Position numbers and translations under genes: made by a program
The notes under the pieces: generated by a model
The model's database searches: none
Told to the model about the DNA's origin: nothing
Seen by the model: the letters and a program-made list of their open reading frames with translations, nothing else
Assembly: GCF_017562075.2 (NCBI RefSeq)
Contig: NC_054085.1
Span: 20,508,222 to 20,572,221, forward strand
DNA: 64,000 bases
From: Anopheles merus
Taxonomy: Eukaryota > Arthropoda > Insecta > Diptera > Culicidae
Direction of reading: 5' to 3'
Part shown: piece by piece, positions 24,501 to 37,031 of the stretch
Layout of the letters: each line of letters opens with the position of its first letter
How positions within the stretch are numbered: position 1 is the first letter of the stretch

Positions 24501-27500
24501 AAATTATGAGCAGTTAAAAATTCTTTAAAAAAAAATTGTTTTCATTTCGGTTGAGGTTGGCTTTACAATTGTGCCGAATGGAACATTTGGTACAGCGTGT
24601 AACGTTACTGAAACGACATTTGTTTTTAAGATACGGGTAAAATCAAGCTTTAGTACTTTTTCTGGAATACTCATTCATATTCTACAGTACGTTGCATTCC
24701 ATCATACCCAATATCAATATTTGCGATCAAATTCAAAATAAAACAGAAGGATCATATAATTACGTATTGCACTGTATAAAACCATTCTGCTAGAACCCAA
24801 TCAAATCAAAACAAAAATCATAATAAAACATTCTGCATTTTATCAGTAAAATGTGAGCTATTATTCGTTCGATAACTCCGATAATTCGTTACGATAACAT
24901 CGCAACAAAATGACTCGCTAAATGCAGTAAAGCTTTGAAGGCCCAACTCCCCAAACAGCGCTTAAGCTCTCGTTCTTAACCACGACACCATGACCAGCCA
25001 CCACTACTACAGCTCAAAGTTATTTAATCCATTTTATATCGCGCTCCCGGGGTAAACAAATTTCTCTCTCTCTTTCAAACAAGCAGTTAATTCACGCGCA
25101 CTAAAAAAAAGGGAAGAGTAGTAGCGACGTAGAACATGATTATTGCACATAAAACAATCCGGCCAAACAAATTCCTTCCAAACCGACGGCACACAGCATC
25201 GGCAAAAAAACACAAAAACGAATTCCAGCGAAGCACTTTTACCAACAGTCCGGGGGGCATAATACAAGCACCACCATCAGTTATGTAGTGAAAATTGTTT
25301 GCCAATAAACCGTCTCCATCCTTCTACGGGACCGAGGAGAAGAAGTTCCCCCAGCGTGCAGCTTGTGCTCTATATTTTTGCGCAAAGTGGCAAACGAAAT
25401 CGCTAGGCTTAACGGCGCGTCGCTTCTGTCGCCCATAAACATGTGTATTTTCCCCCTTTTTTTTCAGCAACAGCAAAACATAACAAGAAAAACTCAACCC
25501 ATCGCTCTAGTGCCGAGAGTCGCGCACCAGCACACAATGTAAATTTCGTTCCTTTTTTTCCATCCCAAACTTCCGCTCCTTTTGTTCTCCAGCGGAAGGT
25601 GGCGTCAATTGAAATGTGCAGAAACGGAAAAAGGGCTCTCGCAAAACGGTCGCGGCTGTGCGTTTACTAATACACCGACCCAACAACCGGGGGCGGGTGT
25701 GGGAATCTCTATTGTATGGCTTGTTCCTGGGTGGTAAAAAAATAATGCAAACAATAAAAGGATCCACGCGTTATGCCATAAACAAAAAAGGGGAAGTCCC
25801 ATACTTCTTTTTTTTTTCGAATACCACAAAAGTCATAGGGAACGGAAGAAAGGGATGCACCATTTTCACCTGAGGTGTGATAAATTTGTTTACAACCGTG
25901 ATCGTGTTCTCTCTCTCCCCCGCAATCAAGAAACGATTCCCCGTGTGGCTCATGGGATTTATCTATTTTCTGCGCACTTTCGTTTGATGTATTTAAATCA
26001 TTTTCGAAAAGCTTCAACAGCTGCAATCGAACATGAAACGAAATAAACGGGCAACACAACACATTAATTGCAGGCAAATGGAAAGCTAATGCTAATGAAA
26101 TTCTTTCCCTTGCGCAGATCGTACAAACGTATTTCAATCCCACTTCAGTGCCAGAATACAGGGTTTTTCGGTTCACTTTCTAATTCACCACTTCCAAGAT
26201 GATTTCCAACAGCTGTCAAATGGTGTATTTGCATCATAATAAAATTTATATCCAGCTATCAAACTCAATTCTGCTTGAGACGTGTTGAAAATCATGTGGA
26301 TGAACTGAGGCATCAACTCGCAAGAAATAAAAGATGTAGTAGACATTGGAAATTGACTCGAAACCCTGTAAAAGCGCACTCGGTCGATCGGGTACTGGTT
26401 AGTAAGAAACAAAAAAAAAGGAAACATCAAATGAATCCGAAGCTCATCAGGCTTCTAATTTTCGCTTTGATGAGGAATTTCGTTCTATGCCAACTTCTCC
26501 TCTTCTTTTCTTCTTTCCCAAGTGTGTGTGTGTGTATATGCGTACTGCAACACAGCTTTAAGTTTATTACCCTCCCGTCGCACGCGTGAAGCCGAGAAGT
26601 AGGTGGAAAAAGCGGCTTGAATAATTCAGGATTCAATCTCTCGATCGCGGACGACGCACGATTGGAGGTGAGCGGCGAATTACTTCATTCGTTCGCAATT
26701 GGTACTGCGCGCTGGCTGGGCGGAATGGAATATGGGAATGGAAAAGGGAATAAAAAGGCAAAAAGTTACATCATGAGGTGCAGCAGTCAGTGCCGGATTA
26801 TGCTAATTGAAATTGTAAGCAGAACTTAGAGCTCATATCTTTGCTCAAACAGTGAAATAAAGAATGGTGCGAGCTCTTTAGAGCTTTTGCTAAGAGTCAT
26901 CGGAGAGGTGGCGGAGGTTGGCGAACGGGGTGATGATAAAGTTGCTGGCTAATGAATTACAAATGGGTGCTTTATGACGTGGCACCCACTTGAACGGGCA
27001 CGTTGTTAGAAAAGGGAGTTTCTTGCGTACTTTCAAATAATAGAAGAAAAAACAACTTTTACACGGTAACATTACTCACGACACGCCCCACACACACACC
27101 AGGAAGCTGTCACACAAGGTCTTGTGTTTTTGGGGCGGTCGGAGCGTTAAATGATATCACTGTTTGGAGTGTTAAGTTGCCCATTTACTGCCCCAAAAAC
27201 AAAACCCGTAAAACAAGCTTAACATTCTACATTAATTTGTTTGGTTTGTTTTAAAGTGGCTTATAATTCCCACCGTCACCTCCACGTCAATCGAACGCAT
27301 TTCGCTAGCTGGTTTGGGGCAATGTTATTTAACATACACCGCACGCGCGCACCATGAATCAGCAGCACATACCAGGTCGGCGGCGGGTGTAATCGTTATC
27401 ACTGCTGGCCCTTTTTTGTGCCGTTCAATATAGTACCTTTTTTGCCGAAACCTTCACACCGTTTCTTATCACCACAGCAAATGGGCGAGTAGTGTTAAAG

Positions 27501-30500
27501 GGGTTGAACCCCCATTTGGTGAGGCGCGGCAGGATTTGTCATCGGCTTCTTGCCATTTGATTACGTGTCCGTTTGCGATGGGAGGACTGTGATTTGGAGG
27601 CAGAAGATTAAAGCGAAGACTACAGAAGTTAAAGTGCAATTCACCAGATGACATCACAATTGCATGTGGACTTCACATTAGAAACGGTAGTTTGATACGT
27701 TTTGTAGACAAACAGTTTAACAAATACCAATACAGCATTACAGCAAATAAGTCAATAACAATAAATTTAATATCATCTGGTGCAGTCTGATATGCTATCT
27801 GCTACCATTTATGAGCAAAAAATGTTGTAGCCTGCGATATCAAATGATTGATCGGTGGATTTCCCAACTGGATTATCTTATTCGTTTAAATTGAGATTTA
27901 AATCATGTTCAGGAGCGGTACTGGATGGTCTGGATGGTAACAGCACCGGCTCTCAAAAGATCGGATGTGGGTTCAATTCCCACGTAGAGACACTGCGCGA
28001 AATAATTATTTCTTCCTTAATATTGTGTATATAAATGAAGACAGGACGAAATAAGATCATTAAGAAGAGATTATTCACTATTTCAGTTACCATTTCTCAT
28101 TGAAAATCATTTAGAGTAAAAGGTTTTATTTCTTCAATCAAAACCAAAACCAAAGGAGTTAAATTCGCGATGAAATAAGCACGGTAAAAGATTCCCCAAA
28201 GATAACAGTGTGCAATTCTAATTAATTTTACCCCATTTGCTATCTTACAACCTCTTTCAGCCGATACTTGCACATCCCAAAACAAATTGAAATGACTGCT
28301 TGATTTCCCGTACATTAAACATCTCATTCTCTCCGCACGGGAAGATAACGAAGCAAACGCTACGTGTGCATCATCAGAAGCAAACCACATCATCACGTGG
28401 AACCATTCATCCCCGGGAAGGCTCCCTTTCTGCTGGACACCACCACCACCATCAGCTCTCTTCTTGCGCTTCTAATCGCTCTATCATCAACACTTCCTCG
28501 GCAGGACCACACCACAGATAAATCCCCCCCGACAAGACAGACGCACATCATGCCACGAGCGACAAGACAGCGGTCATTTACCGCATGAAGAAATCCTTTA
28601 ATTTACACTAATCGACACAGTGGTAATTGACTTCTTCGACGCAGGGGAATGGATGTGCCGGGTGGAGAGAGAGAGAGAGATCTCTGGACTGTTAGGAGGT
28701 CGATTCCAGTCCATCATCCTTGGGACGTATTACGTGAGAAGTGTAATTAGGTTAAGTCGTAATTAATTACTTGACTAATTTGCACAAGTTTCGCGACGGT
28801 TTCCGCGGCCGGCTTGTTTATTCTGCGGCCGACAGGCTTGGCAGGGGAGCAGTTCTCTCCTTCGCGACTAGATAATGGGATCAGCATACCGGGAGCAGTG
28901 GATGGATATATTATCAATTTAGCAATGTTCCCAAGGGTAAACGACATGTACATTCTAAAAATAATAATTAATTTTATATAAACAAATTAGTGCCTGCAAT
29001 AATTCGAGTTAAAAAATGCCTCACTTTGCTAAACGTTTGCTCTTACTTCCCTCAAAACAGCTTATGCCCAAAACTGTCAGAACAGATGTTTCAAGAAGAA
29101 GCAAATAAATTGCAAAAAAAAGCGTACGCTGAGAAAAGTTTTGTTTTCCACGGGAGGATTTATTTGGTAGCAGGCAGAGCAACCTACACCCAAGAATCTT
29201 TCCACCTTAAGATGCCTCTTAATTACGCACCTGTCTCAGAATCTGCGGTGTGTGTGCGTGGGAGCGTTTTTTACCTTCCTGCTTCTAGCACTGTTCCCCC
29301 CCCCCCCACGGTAGACACGAAAGATGGAAACGGTTAAAAGTCAATTTGGCACGCTGGAAGAAGATCGACGGGAAAGTTTTAATACAATTTTCCGCCCTGC
29401 TCTTGATTGCTAAATGCGCACACAGTTTTAGTCTTCCTTTTTATGCTCTGTAGAAGCGCAGCAGGGTAACAAGTTTTGCACAGGCATTAACTTTGGCATA
29501 GAAACAAAGAAAGCAGAGCTTTGGGGAGGAAAAACTGTGGATTTAAGTTGCAAACAAAAAACGTATCTAAACCATAAGAGAGACATTACGCCTGTCCGCA
29601 GCGTTTGAGACGCGTCAACTCTGGATACAAGAGCGCTAGCACATCTCCTAACCTAGTTTCCGAAAAACGAAGTATCTCGAAAGGGAATTCCAGTGCTTCC
29701 AGAGTAAAGTCCCGCGATGTCACTTCCTTTAGCATCATAAAGTCTAGAATTTTATAGAAAACTATTAGTTTATGGCTTTAGCCCCTACCTATAGCTTTGG
29801 CTTTAGCTCTGCCCGAGTGACATTTGCCATGGGAAACGCCAAACCCACTCTCGATACTCGGTAAATCGAAGGGAAAAGGAAACACGATCCAAGGATAACA
29901 CGAACGTCGCGTGGGCATTCAGGCAGCCAGCTCACAATACAGCTCAGTTCCATCAACAACAACAACAACAACGTCAGCATCTTCCTACACGCCCGGCAAA
30001 GGACGTGGGAATCAACCCATCAACAGCAGCAGTAGCAACATCACATCGTAGAAATAGCGCAACGACACGGTGGCAGGGCCAGGCTCAGAATGTCGACGAG
30101 TGACAAAAGTACCCATTTTTATAACCCAATTCCCGCTCTTCTCAATATTGATTCCTCACTTCGGACCACGGGGTAAAGTATAAAAAAAAATGCGCTCGAA
30201 GAATGAAAGTGTTCCAATGGGGGTTGGAGTAAGGTGACAGAAAAGAGAGAAAGAGATGAATATTACATTCTATTACTAATGAATGAAGGCTGATATGATG
30301 GATTGCTGAATATTGGTTCCAAGGTTTCCCTATGTAACGGACGCCTGAATCATTCTTTCAGTGTCATTCGTACACAAAAGTATTTCAGAAATGTAATTCC
30401 AACTGGGCAAAACCTTAATCATTTGATATCTGGAGCCAATTCCATTGCCATGGCTATTATACACATGTGTCATTGCAAAATAAACTAGTTGGTAAGGTTT

Positions 30501-33500
30501 ACAGAGTTATCCGTGACACTTTCCATTGTGAACAACATTATTCACCGCCTGCAACATGTTTTTCAACAGCTGTCATGCATTGTATGGGCATCATAATAAA
30601 GTTTCAGTTTTTAAACATGATTTTCACCGAATAACCGAGAACTGTCAAACACAGTCCAGCTTGTGGCGTGTTGCAAATCATGCAGAAGAACTCAAAATTT
30701 ATTGTGAAACAAACAGAACCTTTGAGAGTTGTTGAAAAACATCTTGCGAGCAATTAAAAATGTTATTTGCATTGGAAAAAGACCCGAAAAACCCTGTATT
30801 CACCGCCTATACAATTATTTTCAACACCTGGCATATATTGTAATGTGATGCAAAGACGACATTTGACAGCTGTTGAAAAACGACCGGGACTGTATCTCTA
30901 TATTTTTTAAAAGACTACTACTGCGATATTATTGATGTGATACCCCACAACTTCTAGATGAATGTCCCTTTTAATGCTGAAATGTATTACCTGTTTTTCT
31001 GATCAATTTGCCATATTTTGCTCAAAATTTGTAAATCCTATGACATCGGTAAAACTAATGAAAGACGTAGGGATTTCATCCATCTGCAATCTGTAATGTG
31101 CCCAGCATTATTCACCGCTTGTAATATGTTTTTCAACAGCATTCGCGTGTTATATTTGTATCATAATAACAACTCAATTCTTCCACATGATTTTCAACAC
31201 ACCACACTGAACTGTCAAACTCTGTCCAGCTTGTGACTTGTTGAAAATCATGCGAAAGAACTGAAAAATGTTTGTGATGCAAATAGAAGCTGTTGAAAAA
31301 CACCTTGCAAGCAATGAAAAATGTTGTTGACATTGGAGATTAACTCGGAAAAGCCTCTATTATAGAAATTGAATGCGTGTTTATAGAAATTATTATATTT
31401 ATGTAAGGGGTGAAAACATGTGACAGGTTTGTCTTGGGTACCTCTCCATAGATTGTATTTGTCGGTTGTCGCATGAGACAGATTCTAAAGCACTCCCTAA
31501 CTACTTTCCATCTTTTCTCATTTTGCTCATCTCTACCAATCTTGTTACTAGTAAGGCCAAGGTGATGGATGACCGGTAAATCTGATAAATCCAAAAACAT
31601 CTTATTCCAAGTACAGGTTATGGAGTGTACCAGATCCATCACAAATCATTTGAATAAAAACATGCTTTAAGATACAAAATTATAAATAAAAACCAACGCA
31701 TCCGAAACGGCAATCAACGCCCTAAAGTAAACAAACCACAAAAAGCCATCATCTGCTCCAATCTGAACGCAAAAAAAACTAAATCACACCCCGGCTGCAC
31801 AATTGATGGATGACAAAATGCCATCAAACTTTTTCAAAACTCCATCATATGCTTCCTGTACCAAAAAAACAAGCGAACATAGGCAGATGGGAAGGTCGCA
31901 TGACTAATAACGGTCAACAACGAATCGCATGCCATGCGGGAGCGAAGGGTGAGAAGGGTTTGCGTTAACCACACGTACCACTGCCACCACCATCGCTCAC
32001 GAAATCATCGAAATCGGCCAATATTCGGGATGGAGAGCGTACACCAACCCCTGGCTAGCATAAATCACGGCGACGACGAAGGCAACGGTTATCCGATCTT
32101 CGAGAATGGGGTGGGCCCAGCAGAACGCGTAATTCTATTATCCCTCCATTCCATCATCCTCAAACGGTCCCCGAAAGAAGTGCCTTTATGTCCCAGGTTT
32201 TCTTTTTCTTCTTAGTTTTTTTTGGACCTTCCATCCAACGAACCGATCTTCACTTTCTTCTCATCCACTGTGTTTCCACATTCCCATCGCAAAAAAACGC
32301 ACTTACCTGGTATGTGTTGTCGAAGCTGTCGTACATAAACCTGGTGATTAGCGATGTTTTGCCCACTGTATGTGTGTGCGTGCATGTTGAGGGTGAAAGA
32401 GTTGGAGAGGCACCCAGCGACGGATGCAACCAGCAGACCGTGAATAGAGCATCATCATCATCGAGTTCGTTTTTTTTTTCGCATAAATCCGTGCCGATGG
32501 GGAATCATGAAAAAGAGAGAAAGAAGAAAAAAATGGTAAAATACACAAAATGTGAGATCATACATACAAAGTAGTGGAAAGAAACACACAATCACACACA
32601 CACACATAGACACACACATGAACATAGAGTTTTCACATATTTTGTGCATGCAAGCAGAGGCACCAAAGACCAAAGTCAAGAAGGAAAACGTACCCCTGCC
32701 TCTGGGAGGATGTGATGTATCGCATAATTTGATTATGCGCCCAACAGCCCATTCACCTGTCCTCCCAGAATGAAAGAAAATTTGTGTATATATATGTGTT
32801 TGTGCCCGATTTCAGGGCCGATCTCCAACCGTGATTTGCAAGGTGATTCGTGGTGCAATTTTTCACTGCGTTTTTGGGGGCTGTTTCTTTGCGGAATTCG
32901 TTCCATTGTGGTATGGTTAAATGCTGGCGCTTCTACATCGCTTTCTCTCTCTTTCTCTCTCTCCCCCGAGCTCATTTATGTTCCGTGTGACAATCCCACG
33001 AGACAAGTCACGACGCAGCATAGACGACCGGAATGATTCATACCTGCTTCTTCTCGAGACGAGAACATTCTGCTTAAACGAACGGAAAGAACACGCACAC
33101 CCCGTAGTATCCAATATACATATATTCAATCCAAAAAGCTATGGCGAACAGCACATAAATAAAGCACGGCTTATACAAGCACACGCCTTTGCATGAGGCC
33201 AAACGGGAGAGCTTGGGATAAAAATTTGCAAAAAAAAAGTGAAAGAAAATACAACTCCTACCACAGCATCCACCGGTCACGGGAACGGTCACGTCAGATG
33301 TTCTTTTCTTCTGCGTGATAAGTGAATTAGATTTTCTCTCTCTTTGTGCGTGTGTATGTGTGAGTGTCTGGGGAAGACACGAAACACCCCGCACGGAAAA
33401 AGAATAACATTCCAGCTCTGAAGTTTTCCACCGTTTTTCCACGGCATTTTTTCCCATCCAGACAAGTGTGCGCTTTCTCTCATTCTCTCTCTCTCTCGCT

Positions 33501-34419
33501 CGATTTTTTTTGCGGTTTTGCGCTTTGTGGCGAACGGACACAATGATGAATAATAAATCTAATTCTCAGGACGTTTTGGTGGTGGTGGTTGTAGTGGGCT
33601 TTCTTTTTCGTGCTCCAGCCGTGCTAGGCGCTCATCTCGCACTTTTCCTTCTCTAATCCGAGGTTCACCTTCAAACCTCGGCTCTATCAGAGTGATGAGG
33701 TCACCCGCGGTAGATGTTTATCATTACTCGCTCCCCAGACAGCAAAGCTTTCATATCTCGCCTACTTGTTTGGGGGGGGAGTGTAGTCTAGCTATTTGCA
33801 ACAGTAACGCCCGCAATCGAGCCGGTGGCGGCGCCGTTTTCCTTTTTTTGTATGCTGTGCTGAAAGGCTCAGCCGGCAGCAGCATACGCCGGGCGAGATC
33901 GGACGGGGGTTTTCCTCCAGCTCTATCCGCCGGCACCTTGTGTATTTGAAGGGATGGAAACATATTTTTCCTTTTGCAAGAATGAATAAGCCCTAATTAG
34001 TGGCTCCCCGTTTCCCACTCGGGTGAGGGTGAGATTCACACGCCACACGCTGGCAAAACAAGGCCCAACCATCCCAAAGCGGGGGCCGTCCTCTCCATCT
34101 AGCAACGGACTAAGAAGCGTTCCCCAATTTCCCAGCGGAAGCTTTCTCTTGTTCTGGGACGTTTTGCGGTGTGAACAACAACGAAAAACAGTAAAGAAGG
34201 TAACGGATTTTCATTCTTCTCTCACATTCTCATGAAATAAGAAAACGGTAGAAAAAAAAAATTATATTGCTGTGCTGGTGTGTGTTTGGCGTGTTTTGTG
34301 TAGGTTCGAATAAGGTTTCATACCGTTGCTGCATATTCCGCATACTTACCGCTCTGTTCGCCGAGAAACACCAGCTTGAACTTCCGCAGCGGATTTCCAA
34401 AATCGCCTGATGACGACAT
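12568..34419 (-). CDS. Rab6: Rab6 small GTPase (six coding exons; apparent frameshift)
   Basis: Coding exons in transcript order: 34350-34419, 32307-32365, 17089-17248, 13054-13258, 12908-12974, 12568-12635, all with GT..AG borders and matching phases. The 209-residue product is nearly the Drosophila Rab6 sequence. Visible motifs are the P-loop GEQSVGKT (split by intron 1), switch I QATIGIDF, DTAGQERF, ETSAKA, and the prenylated C-terminus GGCAC. Rab6 controls retrograde and exocytic traffic at the Golgi. Exon 4 is 205 nt where 206 are needed: one base is missing in the codons of the NKxD guanine-specificity motif (13167-13169), giving an early stop at 13104-13106 if read literally. Since everything on both sides is conserved, I take this as probable sequence error. 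Introns 2 and 3 are 15 kb and 3.8 kb. Confidence 0.95.
13167..13169 (-). other. one-base deletion in Rab6 exon 4 (NKxD motif)
   Basis: The minus strand reads AAC AAA CCG ACC where AAC AAA ACC GAC C is expected for N-K-T-D-L. The T run on the plus strand has three bases instead of four. Exon length (205 instead of 206) and downstream phase both show the same one-base loss. Confidence 0.85.
13388..14245. repeat. TCCGGA-type minisatellite with inverted halves
   Basis: Degenerate array of about 10-bp units. From 13388 to about 13590 the unit reads GTCGTCCGGA; from about 13590 to 14245 it reads the reverse complement TCCGGACGAC. The two halves can pair as a long imperfect hairpin. It lies in Rab6 intron 3. 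Open frames across it are artefacts of the repeat. Confidence 0.9.
14246..17088. other. rest of Rab6 intron 3
   Basis: No gene or domain recognised in any frame. There are short CA and CT runs (for example 14871-14884 and 15070-15089) and a C-run near 16886-16897. Confidence 0.5.
17325..17345. repeat. 21-base poly-C tract upstream of Rab6 exon 3
   Basis: An uninterrupted run of 21 C on the plus strand. The Rab6 transcript would read it as 21 G about 77 nt before the exon 3 acceptor. Long G runs can form quadruplexes and are also prone to sequencing error. Confidence 0.9.
17530..18225. repeat. second TCCGGA-type minisatellite, alternating orientation
   Basis: Same 10-bp unit as the array at 13388-14245, changing direction several times: GGAGTCGTCC form at 17530-17635 and 17860-17970, TCCGGACGAC form at 17640-17850 and 17990-18215. 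Lies in Rab6 intron 2, about 280 bp upstream of exon 3. Confidence 0.9.
18226..23934. other. Rab6 intron 2, proximal part
   Basis: No exon, RNA gene or transposon recognised. A (CAG/CTG) run sits at about 20202-20224. The longest open frame, about 198 residues at 22436-23032, has no domain and irregular composition, so I do not call it. Confidence 0.5.
23935..24242. mobile_element. small inverted-repeat transposon (MITE), diverged copy
   Basis: Member of a family found four times in this intron. Ends are CCGAGTGT-like and ACACTCGAAAAA-like, next to TA on the left. Inside are TTTTTCAACAGCTGTCAAA and its inverse GACAGTCGTTGAAAA, and a central inverted pair built on ATGATTTTCAACACAT. No coding capacity. 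Confidence 0.6.
26159..26368. mobile_element. 210-bp MITE with TA target duplication
   Basis: The clearest copy of the family. Left end CAGGGTTTTTCGGTT, right end GACTCGAAACCCTG, flanked by TA on both sides (26157-26158 and 26369-26370). TA duplications point to a Tc1/mariner-type transposase acting in trans. Confidence 0.75.
27915..27990 (+). mobile_element. tRNA-like sequence, probable SINE head
   Basis: A perfect T-arm GTGGG-TTCAATT-CCCAC at 27967-27983 (B box GGTTCAATTCC) follows a D-arm/A-box-like stretch TGGTCTGGATGG about 40 bp upstream. The anticodon stem pairs poorly and an acceptor stem is not evident, so this is more likely a tRNA-derived SINE or decayed tRNA than a working tRNA. 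It lies in Rab6 intron 2. Confidence 0.5.
28000..30544. other. Rab6 intron 2, distal part
   Basis: Nothing coding recognised. Contains a GA run near 28668-28680, a run of nine C near 29297, and (CAA)n near 29957-29972. Confidence 0.5.
30545..30796. mobile_element. MITE, same family as 26159-26368
   Basis: Right end CCCGAAAAACCCTG followed by TA (30797-30798) matches the family terminus. Internal TTTTTCAACAGCTGTC and TTGTTGAAAAACATCTTGC-like blocks match. The left end is diverged. A further partial copy follows at about 30799-30895. Confidence 0.6.
31110..31360. mobile_element. MITE, same family, diverged
   Basis: Starts ATTATTCACCGCTTG like the neighbour at 30545 and has the same central inverted pair (CACATGATTTTCAACAC and GTTGAAAATCATGCG). 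Ends near ACTCGGAAAAGCCTCT. Confidence 0.55.
31361..32306. other. Rab6 intron 2 next to exon 2
   Basis: No recognisable feature beyond AT-rich and CA-rich DNA leading to the exon 2 donor at 32306. Confidence 0.5.
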
Positions 34420-36390
34420 CGTGTGGAGCGTGTGGGGTGACGGGTGGTGGCGGCGACGACTGTTATGTTGTGGAGGGTTTTCCTTCACTGCTCTTTCTTT
34501 GCCCTCCGCTGTGTTTTCCTTTCTATTGCTTCTGCTCCCGTTTCACACACTTGGAGCGCACAAACACACACACTAGACACACGACTCCAATCTCAGTAGA
34601 CACTGGCACAGACACACACACACACACTGCTCTTCTTTCTTTAGGAAACCAAACGGTTGCTTGTTGTGCGTTTTCCACAGGGGCAGCGGGGGAAAACTCA
34701 ACGCGATCAAGCACACAAACACACACACACACACACAATGCGGACACTTTCCACTGGAACTGGAGCAAACACACAAACACTCACACCTACACACACGATC
34801 GACGGTTATTCCAATGGCACGAAACGTACCATCCGCTGGTCCGCCGAAAAGGGAACACAATGTGGGAGGAGGAGGAGAAGCCTATTGCCGCGGGATGCAA
34901 AATGACCCCGTTTTCTTTTCCCTCAGAACACACGAACAACTAATCCTGAGGATGCACTCCGAGCGGGGTGAAATGCCCACCCCAATGCAGGCCGTTTTTC
35001 CGGGGCGCTCTCGGGTCTTTGCACTCACTGGTCACTACTGCTGCTGCTGCGTTGGCGCTCCGGCGGCCTCTCCGGCGGGTTTCGGTCGGTCAAGGGAGGG
35101 GAGCTGCAAAAGGAAAAGGAAAAGATCAGTTTCAGCTGACACGGCGCACGGCGTTCCCTCTCTTTCGCTCTTCCGGTGTCACTCCCAAAACCGAGACACG
35201 ATTGCGTACGCGCCCGCTTGTGTGTGTGTGCCTGTGTGTATGTGTGTACGAAAAGTGACGGAACAGCCACGCAGCTACTTCTTGGGAGTGTGATGAGTAA
35301 GTCGGCCACGGGTCGGGATGACCGCACCACCAGTTCCGGACCCGTCACAGCAACGCACACACACACACCGACACATGCTACATGTAGGGAAGGGGTGTGG
35401 GCACCTCAAATTGGGAATGTTTTACCGTTTTTTTTTTTTTTGGTGGCCACGACCCCATACACGCACATACACACTGGCACGCGTACACACACACCCCCTA
35501 GTTACGCACGACGGACGAAGCGTGTGCAGTTCAACGAGCTCCGGCGGGTCCGTTACGCCCAGGATTTTTGCTTTTGAGCGAACAACTATCACGACCACCT
35601 CCCCCCCTCTCCTATCCACCCGGACTTTTCTCTATTCAGCGCCTGCTTTTCTTTCCGCTGCTTACACTGGTACCCGATTTTCCCGAAGCGGCTGCGGCAC
35701 GGGCGTCACTCGGGGTGGATCAATAAAATTAACGGCACGGCTGCTGCTCTACCGCTGCTGCTGCTGCTGCTGCTGCTATACGTGCTGCTGCTCCTATTGG
35801 TTTTGGCGAGTCGTCGGAAAAACTTGCATTTGCTTTTGCTTTCGAAAAAAATCTGGTGACATTACACTTTTTTGACAGCTTTCTCCAGTGTTGACGGTGC
35901 ACGGAAGGCGCACCGCACGGTTACGAGTGAGTGACATTTTGTGAAATGAATTTATTTTTATCTAATTTTAATATATAGATAAAAATGTATTTTACTTAAA
36001 AACGAAGTTTGATAGAGGTTTGTGAGCTGGTCGAGCAAAAACATGTAATTAAAATTTGATCATGCAATATTGCGGTAAAGACCTGTTTACACGTTACAAG
36101 CAGCATAGTTTGCCGTTTTCATCAAAACAATCGGTTCCATGCGCTTCGAGATTGCTATTGGGCGATGCGAAAAATAAATTTAAAAAAGTGAACCAGGGAA
36201 TAAGAATAGATTTGATGAAGAATAAAAAAATGCTAAATTTGTTGTACCTTTAATAAACGAGGGAGAATTTTAATGCTAACACTGCAAAAATCAACTTTTT
36301 TCTACTTCGCCAAATACCGACTTATTCTCATTCACTTTTATTTATGGATTTTTGTAGCGTATTTGGTTAACATATGAAATTTTCGCTGGA
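34420..36390. other. Rab6 5' region and upstream DNA
   Basis: GC-richer than its surroundings to about 35930, with many short CA runs (34560-34800, 35220-35500) and a CTG run at 35749-35777. On the minus strand a strong polypyrimidine tract and CAG end at about 35104, so the 5' UTR probably contains a spliced non-coding exon; its donor cannot be chosen. No coding frame is convincing. Transcription of Rab6 probably starts near 35.8-35.9 kb. Confidence 0.4.
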
Positions 36391-36432
36391 CTCGATTCCG
36401 GCTAGTTCCGAAGTTTTTTGGAATTGATTCCG

Positions 36433-37019
36433 CCCAAGCGCCACAGATTAAGCTCAAACGACTGGAAAATTGAATATCCATATAAAAAAATGAAAGCTCC
36501 ACAGCTTCATTGGTTTGATCAATAGATGGCGTATTACAACTCATCATTATATTGCTATCCTGTTCTTGCAATGTGTTTCGACAAGTTTCATCTTATCATG
36601 ACCTATATAGCCTTATAACTTTCTGAGCAAAAATCTTTGTGAATGGTCGTGTGGTCAGATACGTGGGTATCAACACCAACGACCATAACTCAATTCTCAC
36701 TTGCTTCAGTACTGGTGGTTTCCGTTGGAGTTTAGTATTTAAACAATCGTATCGCCGTTCTAGTTCTAGCGATGCATAACTTCAATGCGAAACCATACAA
36801 CAGTACAGAGGAAATGAGAAAGCTCTCCTCCAAGCGATGAAGCTCAACTGGTTGGGGTATCCCACCAACAGAGAGCGCCACCAGCTTTTTTTCTATTTTT
36901 AGAATGCATGAGTCGTTTGCCGTCTGCTAAACGAAGTCTTTCTATATTCCGTTTAGGTAGAGAACTTGAGTCGTTTAGAAGGCGTTTAGTGGTCGTTTAG
37001 TAGATTTGTGGCACTTGGG
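36433..37019. mobile_element. MITE-A copy 1 (587 bp, CCCAAG termini)
   Basis: Left end CCCAAGCGCCACA, right end TGTGGCACTTGGG: 13-bp terminal inverted repeats with one mismatch. No transposase. The second copy has the same length once its insertion is removed. Left flank is ATTCCG minisatellite. Short GTCGTTTAG subrepeats lie near the right end. Confidence 0.85.
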
Positions 37020-37031
37020 ATGGTGGCATAT

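Noticed and set aside
27915..27990. Functional tRNA gene
   Set aside because: The T-arm is good but the anticodon stem pairs poorly and no acceptor stem is evident; a SINE or decayed tRNA fits better.
34410..35875. Overlapping frames rich in His, Thr and Cys near the Rab6 5' end
   Set aside because: They follow CA/TG and CTG runs and are antisense to the Rab6 5' UTR region.
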